From the NCBI GenBank assembly GCA_031273145.1, contig JAISSL010000018.1:1-6035 (forward strand): a stretch of 6,035 bases of DNA. The letters run 5' to 3'. A model generated the notes under the pieces. It did no database searches. It saw nothing but the letters and a program-made list of their open reading frames with translations, and had not been told where the DNA came from. Each line of letters begins with the position of its first letter. Position 1 is the stretch's first letter. Shown here piece by piece: positions 1 through 6,035 of this stretch. A program made the translations under genes and the position numbers. This stretch comes from Zoogloeaceae bacterium. GTDB lineage: Bacteria; Pseudomonadota; Gammaproteobacteria; Burkholderiales; Rhodocyclaceae.

Positions 1-485
1 CACTCCAGATTGATGACCGGCGCAATCCCAATCAAAAGATCGGGATACCGCGCAACATCCACTTCCGCCGTCTTGAGCGCGCCATGCAAGCCTTCGTAAA
101 AAAGGAGGTCGGTCGGTTCCGGCAGGGCTTGCCAGGGCGTAAAAGTTCCCGCCGCCTGTCCGCGCGCCGCAGCTTCCGCTTCGTCATGCAGATAGCGGCG
201 ATATTGCCCCGTCCCGGTCTCCGAATAAGCGCGAAACAGGGCTTCCAGTTGGTCGAAACAATTGGCCTCCAGCCCGAACGGAGAAATGAACGGCTTTCCC
301 GCCACCTCCCGCGCATCATTCAAGCGGCGCAGCTCTTCCCGCTCGTAGCGATGAAAACTATCCCCCTCGATAATGGCGGCGTGGATGCCTTCCCGGCGAA
401 AAATACCCTCAAAAATCCCGCGCGCGGTGCTGGTGCCCGCGCCAGAAGCGCCTGTAATCGCAATGATGGGATGTTTGACGGACAT
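1..485 (-). CDS. cbbP: Phosphoribulokinase, class I bacterial type (partial, N-terminal 161 residues)
   Basis: Cytoplasmic kinase that phosphorylates ribulose-5-phosphate with ATP to ribulose-1,5-bisphosphate, the CO2 acceptor of the Calvin cycle. The reading frame starts at ATG 485-483 and stays open to the window edge. The family is about 290 residues long, so a little over half is present. Seen: a P-loop at residues 12-20 (GASGAGTST), then EGDSFHRYER at 40-49, giving D42, H45 and R49, which match by position the catalytic base and substrate-binding residues known for the Rhodobacter sphaeroides enzyme. FYEGLHG at 129-135 supplies the conserved acidic E131. The segments ETGTGQYRRYLHDEAEA and VARYPDLLIG are also typical. 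The catalytic residues expected near 165-169 lie outside the window. It is the last visible gene of the leftward row, 53 bases after the membrane protein gene. No clear Shine-Dalgarno sequence precedes the ATG. The family is certain; a Calvin-cycle role is likely, but prk homologues also occur in heterotrophs (there called prkB). Confidence 0.95.
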   Translation of the reverse strand, partial: MSVKHPIIAITGASGAGTSTARGIFEGIFRREGIHAAIIEGDSFHRYEREELRRLNDAREVAGKPFISPFGLEANCFDQLEALFRAYSETGTGQYRRYLHDEAEAAARGQAAGTFTPWQALPEPTDLLFYEGLHGALKTAEVDVARYPDLLIGIAPVINLE

Positions 486-538
486 GATTTCAAGAAAACC
501 AGAGGGAGAAAGCGCATTTTAACCCGCAAGCGGCAGAG

Positions 539-1297
539 TCAGAGCGCAATAAAAATATCGTGGCAGGCCGCCCGCCAGGAAGCAAAGGCAACCGGCAACG
601 TCACGGGCAGTAACAGCCCGAAAGAAAGGATGGTCGCAAAAACCAGCAGGGAAAGAAGCAGCGCCAGAAAAAACAGGGGCGCAAGATTCTTCCGGCAGGC
701 GGTAAAACTGGCCTGCAAGGCGCGTCCGGGCGACAAGCGCGGAGGATAGAGAAGCGGCGGCGCAAACAGGAGCAGCATGACAAACGGCAAGATCAGAATC
801 GGCAGGGAAAAAGCGCCATACAGAATGTACATCAGCCAGAACAAGGCCGCGTCGCTGCTCGGACTGACGACCATATAAAGCATCGCCAAAAAACCTTCCC
901 AGACCAGCCAGAGCGCGCCCACGCCCAATATGCCCGGCACAATGAGGGCAGGCGCGGTAAAGCTGGTGAAGAAATCGCCCGGCAAGGGGCGGTCATTCGT
1001 CTCTTCCCGCATTTCTTCCATCCGGCAGACTTCATGCCATCCGGCGGCAAAAAAAGGCATAAGCAACAGGAAAAGCCGGAAGATGCCCGGATACAACAGC
1101 AGGGGGATGATAATGAAGGCAGAAAAGAACAGGGAAAGCAGACACCAGCGCAGTTTATCCTGCGCGAACAGCGCCCATCCCCGAACCAGCCAATCCAGCG
1201 CGGCATCCGGGGGATTGACGCGGGATTCGCCCGTAAACGCAGCAGGCGGCAAAGGAAAGACCGAGCGCTTCATGTCGTCGTCGGGCGCGTAATCCAT
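539..1297 (-). CDS. Multi-pass inner membrane protein, BPSS1780-like
   Basis: Predicted integral inner-membrane protein of 252 residues with no assigned function. An N-terminal cytoplasmic-looking stretch of about 35 residues leads into WLVRGWALFAQDKLRW (36-51), followed by hydrophobic segments at about 51-69, 71-88, 117-145 (long, possibly two passes), 152-180 and 206-243 (two passes). A charged loop around 90-107 (CRMEEMREETNDRP) separates the first pair from the rest. The pattern 'W..GW.LF' early, an amphipathic RALQASFTACRKN helix (192-204) before the last membrane pair and a short '..DIF' tail resembles the BPSS1780 family of betaproteobacterial membrane proteins. That assignment is recalled from the pattern, not searched. 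No catalytic motif or signal peptide is visible. The start at 1297 has AGGG directly abutting the ATG, too close to be a good ribosome site; a second ATG at 1273 (residue 9) is possible but has no better site. It begins 13 bases after the toxin stop, so coupled translation is plausible. Confidence 0.8.
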   Translation of the reverse strand: MDYAPDDDMKRSVFPLPPAAFTGESRVNPPDAALDWLVRGWALFAQDKLRWCLLSLFFSAFIIIPLLLYPGIFRLFLLLMPFFAAGWHEVCRMEEMREETNDRPLPGDFFTSFTAPALIVPGILGVGALWLVWEGFLAMLYMVVSPSSDAALFWLMYILYGAFSLPILILPFVMLLLFAPPLLYPPRLSPGRALQASFTACRKNLAPLFFLALLLSLLVFATILSFGLLLPVTLPVAFASWRAACHDIFIAL

Positions 1298-1310
1298 CCC
1301 TGCACGGGAC

Positions 1311-1748
1311 TCAGCCTGTATGCAGGATCGTCAACCTGCCCGGTTTCAGAAACCGGCGAAACCCTTTGTCAAAAGTTGTCAGATGCAGGCGATGATGATG
1401 GACGGAAGCGGCAATCCAGGCATCGGGAATGGCATTGCCCGTCAAGTGATGTTCAGAGCACAGTGCCGCGAAGTGTGCCCATTCCCCCGATAGCGGCAGC
1501 ATCACAACCCCAGGAATGGATAAGAGCGCATGAATGAAGGCCAGCGCGTGTTCAGGCGGCGTTGGCTGGACAAATACCTTTGCATGGGTTGTCAAGCGCA
1601 GGAATCCGGCAGCCACCATCGGCAACACGGAAAATACCGCGCCGGATTGACACGACAATAACGCCTCTTCAAGCCATTGCCGCGCTACCGCATGGTGTGG
1701 GTGATCTTGCCGGAACGCCGCGATGAGAACATTTACATCCGGCGTCAT
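1311..1748 (-). CDS. vapC: PIN-domain toxin, VapC type
   Basis: Predicted Mg2+-dependent endoribonuclease toxin of a type II toxin-antitoxin system; VapC relatives cut tRNA or rRNA to stop translation. The protein is 145 residues, normal for a single PIN domain. Seen: PDVNVLIAAF at 3-12 with the metal-binding D4; GFLRLTTH at 48-55, the central helix of this subfamily; GNAIPDAWIAA at 104-114 with D109; LTTFDKGF at 123-130 with D127. These give three of the usual four acidic positions. The fourth, often a Glu near the middle, is not obvious here (G48 sits in the FLRL motif), which may be normal for the subfamily. The ATG overlaps the antitoxin stop as ATGA (1748-1745), and an AGG lies 9 bases upstream inside the antitoxin gene, so expression is very likely coupled. 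The frame is intact, so it may be active. Its target cannot be read from sequence. Confidence 0.9.
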   Translation of the reverse strand: MTPDVNVLIAAFRQDHPHHAVARQWLEEALLSCQSGAVFSVLPMVAAGFLRLTTHAKVFVQPTPPEHALAFIHALLSIPGVVMLPLSGEWAHFAALCSEHHLTGNAIPDAWIAASVHHHRLHLTTFDKGFRRFLKPGRLTILHTG

Positions 1749-2035
1749 GCGTCTGCGCCTGCCGCATCAATAGCATCCAGAACAGATTCAAGACTCCCTG
1801 GGTCGCGGATCATAGCCTGCAATCCCCCTTGCCCCGCAAATACCGGCGGTAACGCCTGAAGCCGCGTCGCGCTCTTTTCTTCGTCGCGCCGCCGCGCCGT
1901 CTCGTCCGACTTTCCCTTGGCGAACCGCGCCGACAGGCTCTCTTCAATGAACCGGGTCAGGCTGATGTGTTCCTGTACTGCCATCTGTCTGGCTTGCTGT
2001 AAAAGCGCGTCATCAATATTCAGTGTGGTACGCAT
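1745..2035 (-). CDS. vapB: Ribbon-helix-helix antitoxin, VapB type
   Basis: Predicted antitoxin of 96 residues that binds and blocks the adjoining PIN toxin and probably represses its own promoter. The N-terminus, MRTTLNIDDALLQQARQMA (1-19), has the short basic beta strand followed by a helix typical of MetJ/Arc-type ribbon-helix-helix DNA-binding proteins. SLTRFIEESLSARF (25-38) is the second helix. A charged, probably flexible linker follows (about 40-58). The tail ALPPVFAGQGGLQ plus a short acidic helix (LESVLDAIDAA) resembles the toxin-wrapping C-terminus of VapB proteins. The start at 2035 is chosen because the RHH fold begins there and an AGGG at 2047-2044 sits 8 bases upstream. The frame stays open further upstream, to 2188, but that extension runs antisense-free over the preceding gene's coding end and has no family-like sequence. 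The gene begins 19 bases after the PilZ-like gene and overlaps the toxin by 4 bases. Confidence 0.88.
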   Translation of the reverse strand: MRTTLNIDDALLQQARQMAVQEHISLTRFIEESLSARFAKGKSDETARRRDEEKSATRLQALPPVFAGQGGLQAMIRDPGSLESVLDAIDAAGADA

Positions 2036-2043
2036 ATCATTCG

Positions 2044-2047
2044 CCCT
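2044..2047 (-). promoter_or_regulatory. Ribosome binding site of the antitoxin gene
   Basis: AGGG on the minus strand, 8 bases before the ATG at 2035, inside the 19-base gap after the PilZ-like gene stop (TAA 2057-2055). It decides the antitoxin start at 2035 over longer in-frame extensions. Visible by eye only. Confidence 0.6.
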
Positions 2048-2054
2048 GCAAAGG

Positions 2055-3602
2055 TTAGCCTTCCTTGCGCGCAGCCGCCATGATCTTGCAGCGAACCAGA
2101 TCGTAATCGCTCCCCCGTTCCAGAAAACTGAGCGGTTGCAGGACAAGCCCCCGGCCATTGAAGGTGAACTCCAGCACGTCGCCCTCATTCAACACCCCTG
2201 CCGGAAAGACGAAGCGCATAGGCTCTTTCGGGTCGTCGTCATGGAACCAGATGACGGGAAGGGTCGAATGCAGCAACGCGCTCGTCATGGCCCTGGTGCG
2301 AACTTCCAGCGCGATGGGGCGTCTGGAAAGCGTCTGGATGCCAACCCGGATTTCCTTGTCGGAAGCGTGGCGAACGCGACGGATCAGGCCGATGATCCAG
2401 CTATTCGCGCCCTGGGGTTGCAGGGCAAGCAAGGCGCCCACCTGAACCCAGTCGTTTCGGTGTTGTTTGACAAGCGCGCCGAACCCCCCCTGGCTCACAT
2501 CTTCCACAATCCAGTTTTCCAGCGGCAAACCGGCCGGCTTGCCGCCAAATTCCGGCGAGGTCATGACAAAACTGTTCACAAAGCCGCGCAGGATGGCGAT
2601 GCGATGATGCACCCGATGCCGCTCGTGCTGGCGCTGCGGCGGCGTATGTGACCACTGCGTCGCAAGGTGGTCAATGACGTTCAGGAAATCATGAAACTCG
2701 AACTTATCGTTCTGGCAGATTTTGGCCGGGATGGAGTGCGTGTTTTCCGCTTCCTGCTTCATGAGCTGCAAGCGCGTAACGGCCTCTCCCGCGCCAAAAT
2801 AGCGCAGGGTGCGCGAAATGGGCGGCGGATTGTTGATCCGGGAAGGTTCCTGTTCCGCGCCCAGATTGATCCAGTAAAAACTGTGATCGTCTTTCTTCTC
2901 GGAAAAGATGAAATTGGGCAGCAGTTGGGTAATCAGCCGGTCGGCAATTTCCATTTCGACGACCTGAAGGCTGTTCAAGGAAGCGACCTGGAAAAACAGG
3001 ATTTTCAGGAGTTCCGCGCGGGAGGAGGAAATACCGCCGGGGCCGGGATAAATCTGAAGCTGTTTGTCGGCAAACCCATATTTTTCGGCCAGCAGATAGA
3101 TGCTGCCCGCGCCACACCAGAGCGGCAGCGGCGTAGCCAGATAGCGAAAGGATTTCCATTTCACGCTCTCCCCGGCGGCAAACAGGGAACGGGCAATGAT
3201 GCGCGGCAGATGGTCACGAAGCTGCTGGATGCCTTTTTCATCGCTGTCGAACAGGACACTGGCGCAGGTGCCGTACTGATCGGCGGTATTCGTCCAGAAG
3301 TCGTGTGCGAGCTGCCACAGCCGCATGTCGCCTGATCTTTCGTCCTGCGACAGGGTGCCCAGATACTCATGAAACACCTGCTCGACGCTTGCGTGGCTTG
3401 CTTCGTCGAGCTGGCTCACGACGGCAAAGCGCGCCCCCGGCTCCATATCGTCCGTAAGGGCGTCGAGCTGCTGCACCACCATTTCCAGCGCGCGCGCAGG
3501 GTGTTCCGCTGGCAATGTCGCAATGAATCTCTGCGCTTCAGCGGGCGTCAGGGCGGACTGAACGGTTTTTTTATGGGGGGCGGTATCAACCATGATCTGC
3601 AC
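2055..3602 (-). CDS. Uncharacterised 515-residue protein with C-terminal PilZ-like domain
   Basis: Likely a cytoplasmic c-di-GMP effector; its output is unknown. The C-terminal third carries RVHHR at 330-334 (RxxxR) and DVSQGG at 368-373 (DxSxxG), the two signatures by which PilZ domains grip c-di-GMP. Between and after them the sequence fits a PilZ beta barrel: NDWVQVGALLALQ (383-395), WIIGLIRRV (402-410) and IRVGIQTL (418-425). The spacing of 33 residues between motifs is somewhat long. Residues 1 to about 310 show no domain I recognise: largely helical, with an aromatic, partly hydrophobic region (about 145-175) but no clear membrane span or signal peptide. Residues 430-515 form a further tail with FVFPAGVLNEGDVLEFTFNGR. 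The first start is GTG at 3602; an ATG at 3593 (residue 4) is equally possible, and neither has a strong ribosome site. It leads the leftward row and is divergent from thyA. The PilZ call is inferred from motifs. Confidence 0.8.
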   Translation of the reverse strand: MQIMVDTAPHKKTVQSALTPAEAQRFIATLPAEHPARALEMVVQQLDALTDDMEPGARFAVVSQLDEASHASVEQVFHEYLGTLSQDERSGDMRLWQLAHDFWTNTADQYGTCASVLFDSDEKGIQQLRDHLPRIIARSLFAAGESVKWKSFRYLATPLPLWCGAGSIYLLAEKYGFADKQLQIYPGPGGISSSRAELLKILFFQVASLNSLQVVEMEIADRLITQLLPNFIFSEKKDDHSFYWINLGAEQEPSRINNPPPISRTLRYFGAGEAVTRLQLMKQEAENTHSIPAKICQNDKFEFHDFLNVIDHLATQWSHTPPQRQHERHRVHHRIAILRGFVNSFVMTSPEFGGKPAGLPLENWIVEDVSQGGFGALVKQHRNDWVQVGALLALQPQGANSWIIGLIRRVRHASDKEIRVGIQTLSRRPIALEVRTRAMTSALLHSTLPVIWFHDDDPKEPMRFVFPAGVLNEGDVLEFTFNGRGLVLQPLSFLERGSDYDLVRCKIMAAARKEG

Positions 3603-3693
3603 AAAACTGGAAGCCTAATCTTGAAGACTGGAAGTATACTAGAATAGTTTACACGAATTGATTTTTCATACGGCCTTCTTTAAGCCCATTCTC
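3603..3693. promoter_or_regulatory. Divergent intergenic region between the PilZ-like gene and thyA
   Basis: A 91-base gap, markedly richer in A and T than the flanking genes, from which both rows must be transcribed unless promoters lie inside genes. Possible -10 elements are TATACT at 3635-3640 (part of the palindrome AGTATACT, 3633-3640, so readable on both strands) and TAGAAT at 3640-3645 on the plus strand. TTGAAG at 3621-3626 resembles a -35 box, but its distance to either -10 candidate is too short, so no well-spaced sigma-70 promoter can be fixed. No Shine-Dalgarno sequence of note precedes the thyA ATG at 3694. Confidence 0.4.
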
Positions 3694-4488
3694 ATGCAGA
3701 ACTATCTGGATTTGATGCGCCATGTGCTGAAACATGGTCACGACAAGCAGGATCGCACCGGAACCGGCGCGCGTTCCATCTTCGGCTGGCAGATGCGGTT
3801 CGACCTTGCCCAAGGCTTTCCGCTCCTGACGACCAAAAAACTACACCTGAAATCCATCATCCATGAACTGCTCTGGTTTTTGCAGGGCGATACGAACATT
3901 GCCTACCTGAAGGCAAACAATGTCCGCATCTGGGATGAATGGGCGGATGAGAACGGCGATCTGGGGCCTGTCTATGGGCATCAGTGGCGGCACTGGCCTG
4001 CGCCTGACGGCGGGGAGATAGACCAGATTCAACGTCTGCTTCAGGGCTTACAGGAAAACCCGGACGCCCGCCGTCATCTGGTCACGGCCTGGAATCCCGC
4101 CGATATTGAGCGGATGGCCTTGCCGCCCTGCCACTGCTTGACCCAGTTTTACGTTGCCGAAAACCGCCTTTCCTGCCACCTGTACCAGCGTAGCGCGGAT
4201 ATTTTTCTCGGCGTCCCTTTCAATATCGCAAGCTATGCCCTGCTGACCCTGATGGTGGCGCAGGTCTGCGGCTTGTCGCCCGGCGAATTCGTGCACAGCT
4301 TTGGCGACGCGCACCTCTACCACAACCATCTGGAACAGGCGCGTCTCCAGCTTGAGCGGCAACCGCGCCCCTTGCCTGCCATGCAGTTGAATCCCGAAGC
4401 GCGCGACCTGTTCGCCTTTCGCTATGAGGATTTCACCCTGCTCGACTACAATCCGCATCCGCACATTGCCGCGCCGGTATCGGTCTGA
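3694..4488 (+). CDS. thyA: Thymidylate synthase
   Basis: Cytoplasmic enzyme that methylates dUMP to dTMP using 5,10-methylene-tetrahydrofolate, the only de novo route to thymidylate where ThyA is used. The protein is 264 residues, exactly the length of E. coli ThyA, and known functional residues fall at the same numbers: R21, W80, R126 and R127 of the neighbouring subunit's phosphate clamp, catalytic C146 with H147 (LPPCHC), R166 and D169 in YQRSAD, N177, and H207 and Y209 in DAHLYH. The C-terminus ends APVSV, where E. coli has a similar short folate-closing tail. The start at 3694 is fixed by the family's N-terminus (MQNYLDLM); the frame opens earlier with a TTG at 3658, but those 12 residues are not family-like. 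No strong ribosome site is visible. pgi follows after 6 bases and is probably co-transcribed. No dihydrofolate reductase gene, a common neighbour, is seen. Confidence 0.98.
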   Translation: MQNYLDLMRHVLKHGHDKQDRTGTGARSIFGWQMRFDLAQGFPLLTTKKLHLKSIIHELLWFLQGDTNIAYLKANNVRIWDEWADENGDLGPVYGHQWRHWPAPDGGEIDQIQRLLQGLQENPDARRHLVTAWNPADIERMALPPCHCLTQFYVAENRLSCHLYQRSADIFLGVPFNIASYALLTLMVAQVCGLSPGEFVHSFGDAHLYHNHLEQARLQLERQPRPLPAMQLNPEARDLFAFRYEDFTLLDYNPHPHIAAPVSV

Positions 4489-4494
4489 TTGCTT

Positions 4495-6035
4495 ATGAAA
4501 CGCTCTGCTACCCCCTCCGCCCTTGCCTGGCAGGCGCTTGAAGCACATGCCGGTCAGATGACGCCTCGCCACCTGCGCGAACTGTTTGCCGAAGACCCCG
4601 GCCGGTTCCAAAGGTTTTCGCGTACCTTGTCCTCGCCGGAAGGCGATTTGTTGCTGGATTTTTCCAAGCAGCGGATAACTATTGAAACGCTTTCCCTCCT
4701 GCGCGACCTTGCCCGCGCTACCGAAGTCGAAGCCTGGCGCGACCGGATGGCGGCGGGAGAAGCAATCAACCATACCGAAGGCCGCGCTGCCCTGCATATG
4801 GCGCTACGCGCAAAAACGGGGAACAGCGAGGCAAGCCGTGAAGTTGCGGGGACGCTTGACCGGATGAAACTTTGCTGCGCCGCCCTGCATGAGCGGCAAT
4901 GGCGCGGCATGAGCGGGGAGCATTTTACCGATGTGGTGAATCTGGGCATTGGCGGCTCTGACCTGGGGCCGCGCATGGCGACCCGCGCCCTTTTATCCTT
5001 CCAGCACCCGGATATTCGGGTGCATTTCGCCGCCAATCTGGATGGCGCTGATTTGGCACCCCTGCTGGCTCGTTTGAATCCCCGTTCCACGCTTTTCATC
5101 GTCGTCAGCAAGACTTTTACCACCGAAGAGACCATAACCAACGCCCGCGCGGCACGGGACTGGCTCAACGCCCATGTGCCTGCCGACAGGGCGAAAAAAA
5201 CGGCGCTTGCCCGCCATTTTATCGCCGTGACCAGCAACATTGAGGCGGCAGAAGCCTTTGGCATTCCTTCCCGGCAGATTTTCGCGTTTGGCGATTGGGT
5301 GGGCGGACGCTTTTCCCTCTGGTCGCCGGTTGGACTGGCTATTGCGCTGGCGACGGGCTTTTCCAACTTCGAGGCGCTCCTTGCCGGGGCAGAGGCGATG
5401 GATCGGCATTTTTTGACCGCGCCACTCGCGGAAAACCTGCCGATTACCCTAGCGCTTCTGGATGTCTGGAACGTCAATTGTATGGGGACGACCAGTCACG
5501 GCATTTTTCCCTACAGCCAGTCGCTTGAGCTATTCCCGGCCTATCTGCAACAACTGGAAATGGAAAGTCTGGGCAAATCCGTTACCCGGCAGGGTTTGCC
5601 GCTTGCACATGCAAGCTGCCCGATTATCTGGGGCAGCCCCGGCACATTGGGGCAGCATTCCTTTTTTCAACTGCTGCATCAGGGCGGGCAGACCATTCCT
5701 TCTGATTTTATTCTGCTGAAACAGGCCGATTTTCCGCTGCCGGGACACCACGCCCGCCTGATGGCCAACGCGCTGGCGCAATCGGCGGCGCTTGCGTTCG
5801 GGCAAACCGAAACGAAAGCAAAAGCCGCCGGCATTCCCGACCACCTTTTGCCCTATCGCGCCTTTCCGGGGAATCAGCCTTCCACCACCTTGTTGCTGGA
5901 ACGCTTGACGCCCCATACGTTAGGGCTTTTGCTCTCGCTCTACGAGCACAAGGTTTTCAGCGTTGGCGCGCTCTGGAATATCAACGTCTTTGACCAGTGG
6001 GGCGTTGAACTGGGCAAACAGATGGCCAAAACGCT
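4495..6035 (+). CDS. pgi: Glucose-6-phosphate isomerase (partial, C-terminus cut)
   Basis: Cytoplasmic enzyme interconverting glucose-6-phosphate and fructose-6-phosphate, in glycolysis, gluconeogenesis and, in autotrophs, the route from Calvin-cycle sugars to glycogen and cell-wall precursors. 513 residues are present in one unbroken frame; family members of this type have about 545, so only some 30 are missing. Seen: NLGIGGSDLGPR (149-160) for substrate phosphate binding, SKTFTTEET (205-213), PGI signature 1 DWVGGRFSLWSPVG (267-280), catalytic E356 in MESLGK, catalytic H388 in GQHSFFQ, and signature 2 GALWNINVFDQWGVELGK (491-508) with K508. In MESLGK and GTLGQH a Leu stands where many homologues have Asn. 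The start at 4495 fits the family's usual N-terminus (AWQALEAH at 11-18). No Shine-Dalgarno sequence is visible; the 6-base distance from the thyA stop suggests translational coupling. Confidence 0.98.
   Translation, partial: MKRSATPSALAWQALEAHAGQMTPRHLRELFAEDPGRFQRFSRTLSSPEGDLLLDFSKQRITIETLSLLRDLARATEVEAWRDRMAAGEAINHTEGRAALHMALRAKTGNSEASREVAGTLDRMKLCCAALHERQWRGMSGEHFTDVVNLGIGGSDLGPRMATRALLSFQHPDIRVHFAANLDGADLAPLLARLNPRSTLFIVVSKTFTTEETITNARAARDWLNAHVPADRAKKTALARHFIAVTSNIEAAEAFGIPSRQIFAFGDWVGGRFSLWSPVGLAIALATGFSNFEALLAGAEAMDRHFLTAPLAENLPITLALLDVWNVNCMGTTSHGIFPYSQSLELFPAYLQQLEMESLGKSVTRQGLPLAHASCPIIWGSPGTLGQHSFFQLLHQGGQTIPSDFILLKQADFPLPGHHARLMANALAQSAALAFGQTETKAKAAGIPDHLLPYRAFPGNQPSTTLLLERLTPHTLGLLLSLYEHKVFSVGALWNINVFDQWGVELGKQMAKT

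Noticed and set aside
74..83. A GCCGTCTTGA-like string near a Neisseria DNA uptake sequence
   Set aside because: Inexact and isolated; similar GCCGTCT strings arise by chance in GC-rich DNA, and no repeated copies were seen in the window.
524..533. Small inverted repeat CCGCAAGCGG between the membrane protein and phosphoribulokinase genes, considered as a terminator
   Set aside because: The stem is only 3-4 base pairs and no run of T follows it on the minus strand, so it is too weak to call.
84..749. Open plus-strand frame of 221 codons opposite phosphoribulokinase and the membrane protein
   Set aside because: It crosses two real genes and their gap, is highly basic, and has no recognisable motif; both opposite-strand genes have clear family or membrane features.
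1917..3335. Open plus-strand frames opposite the antitoxin and PilZ-like genes
   Set aside because: The minus-strand proteins have family motifs and continuous frames with sensible starts; the plus-strand translations have none.
3658..3693. 12-residue N-terminal extension of ThyA from a TTG codon
   Set aside because: The ATG at 3694 gives exactly the E. coli length and the conserved MQNYLDLM start, and every catalytic residue number then matches.
4554..5477. Open frame of about 300 codons on the minus strand opposite pgi
   Set aside because: It lies wholly antisense to a clear pgi gene. Its sequence is rich in Arg, Ser and Ala without domain features, as expected for a shadow frame in GC-rich coding DNA.

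Overview
The window reads as chromosomal DNA of a Gram-negative proteobacterium, most likely a betaproteobacterium with the Calvin cycle (a chemolitho- or methylotrophic autotroph). This rests on a class I bacterial phosphoribulokinase with the active-site residues of the Calvin-cycle enzyme, a membrane protein resembling the betaproteobacterial BPSS1780 family, an E. coli-length ThyA, a proteobacterial-type Pgi, and fairly GC-rich coding DNA. The genus cannot be fixed from the sequence.

Layout: two divergent gene rows flank a short AT-rich gap at about 3603-3693. Leftward (minus strand), in transcription order, are a 515-residue protein with a PilZ-like c-di-GMP-binding motif (3602-2055), a ribbon-helix-helix VapB-type antitoxin (2035-1745), a PIN-domain VapC-type toxin (1748-1311), a multi-pass membrane protein (1297-539) and the first 161 residues of phosphoribulokinase (485-1, cut by the window edge). 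The gaps are 19, -4 (ATGA overlap), 13 and 53 bases, so the five genes may form one transcription unit. Rightward (plus strand) are thyA (3694-4488) and, after 6 bases, pgi (4495 to the window end, 513 residues seen, C-terminus cut).

How the genes work together: antitoxin and toxin form a coupled pair. ThyA (dTMP synthesis) and Pgi (fructose-6-P/glucose-6-P) are housekeeping enzymes that are simply adjacent. Phosphoribulokinase makes the CO2 acceptor of the Calvin cycle, and Pgi draws on the same sugar-phosphate pool, but nothing in the sequence shows that the rows are co-regulated. The least understood gene is the PilZ-like protein, whose first 310 or so residues I do not recognise. There is no gene-free stretch over 300 bases, and I saw no RNA gene, CRISPR array, insertion sequence or prophage. 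I found no convincing undescribed system. The points most worth checking are the PilZ-like protein and the toxin-antitoxin pair set inside a row of apparently chromosomal genes.
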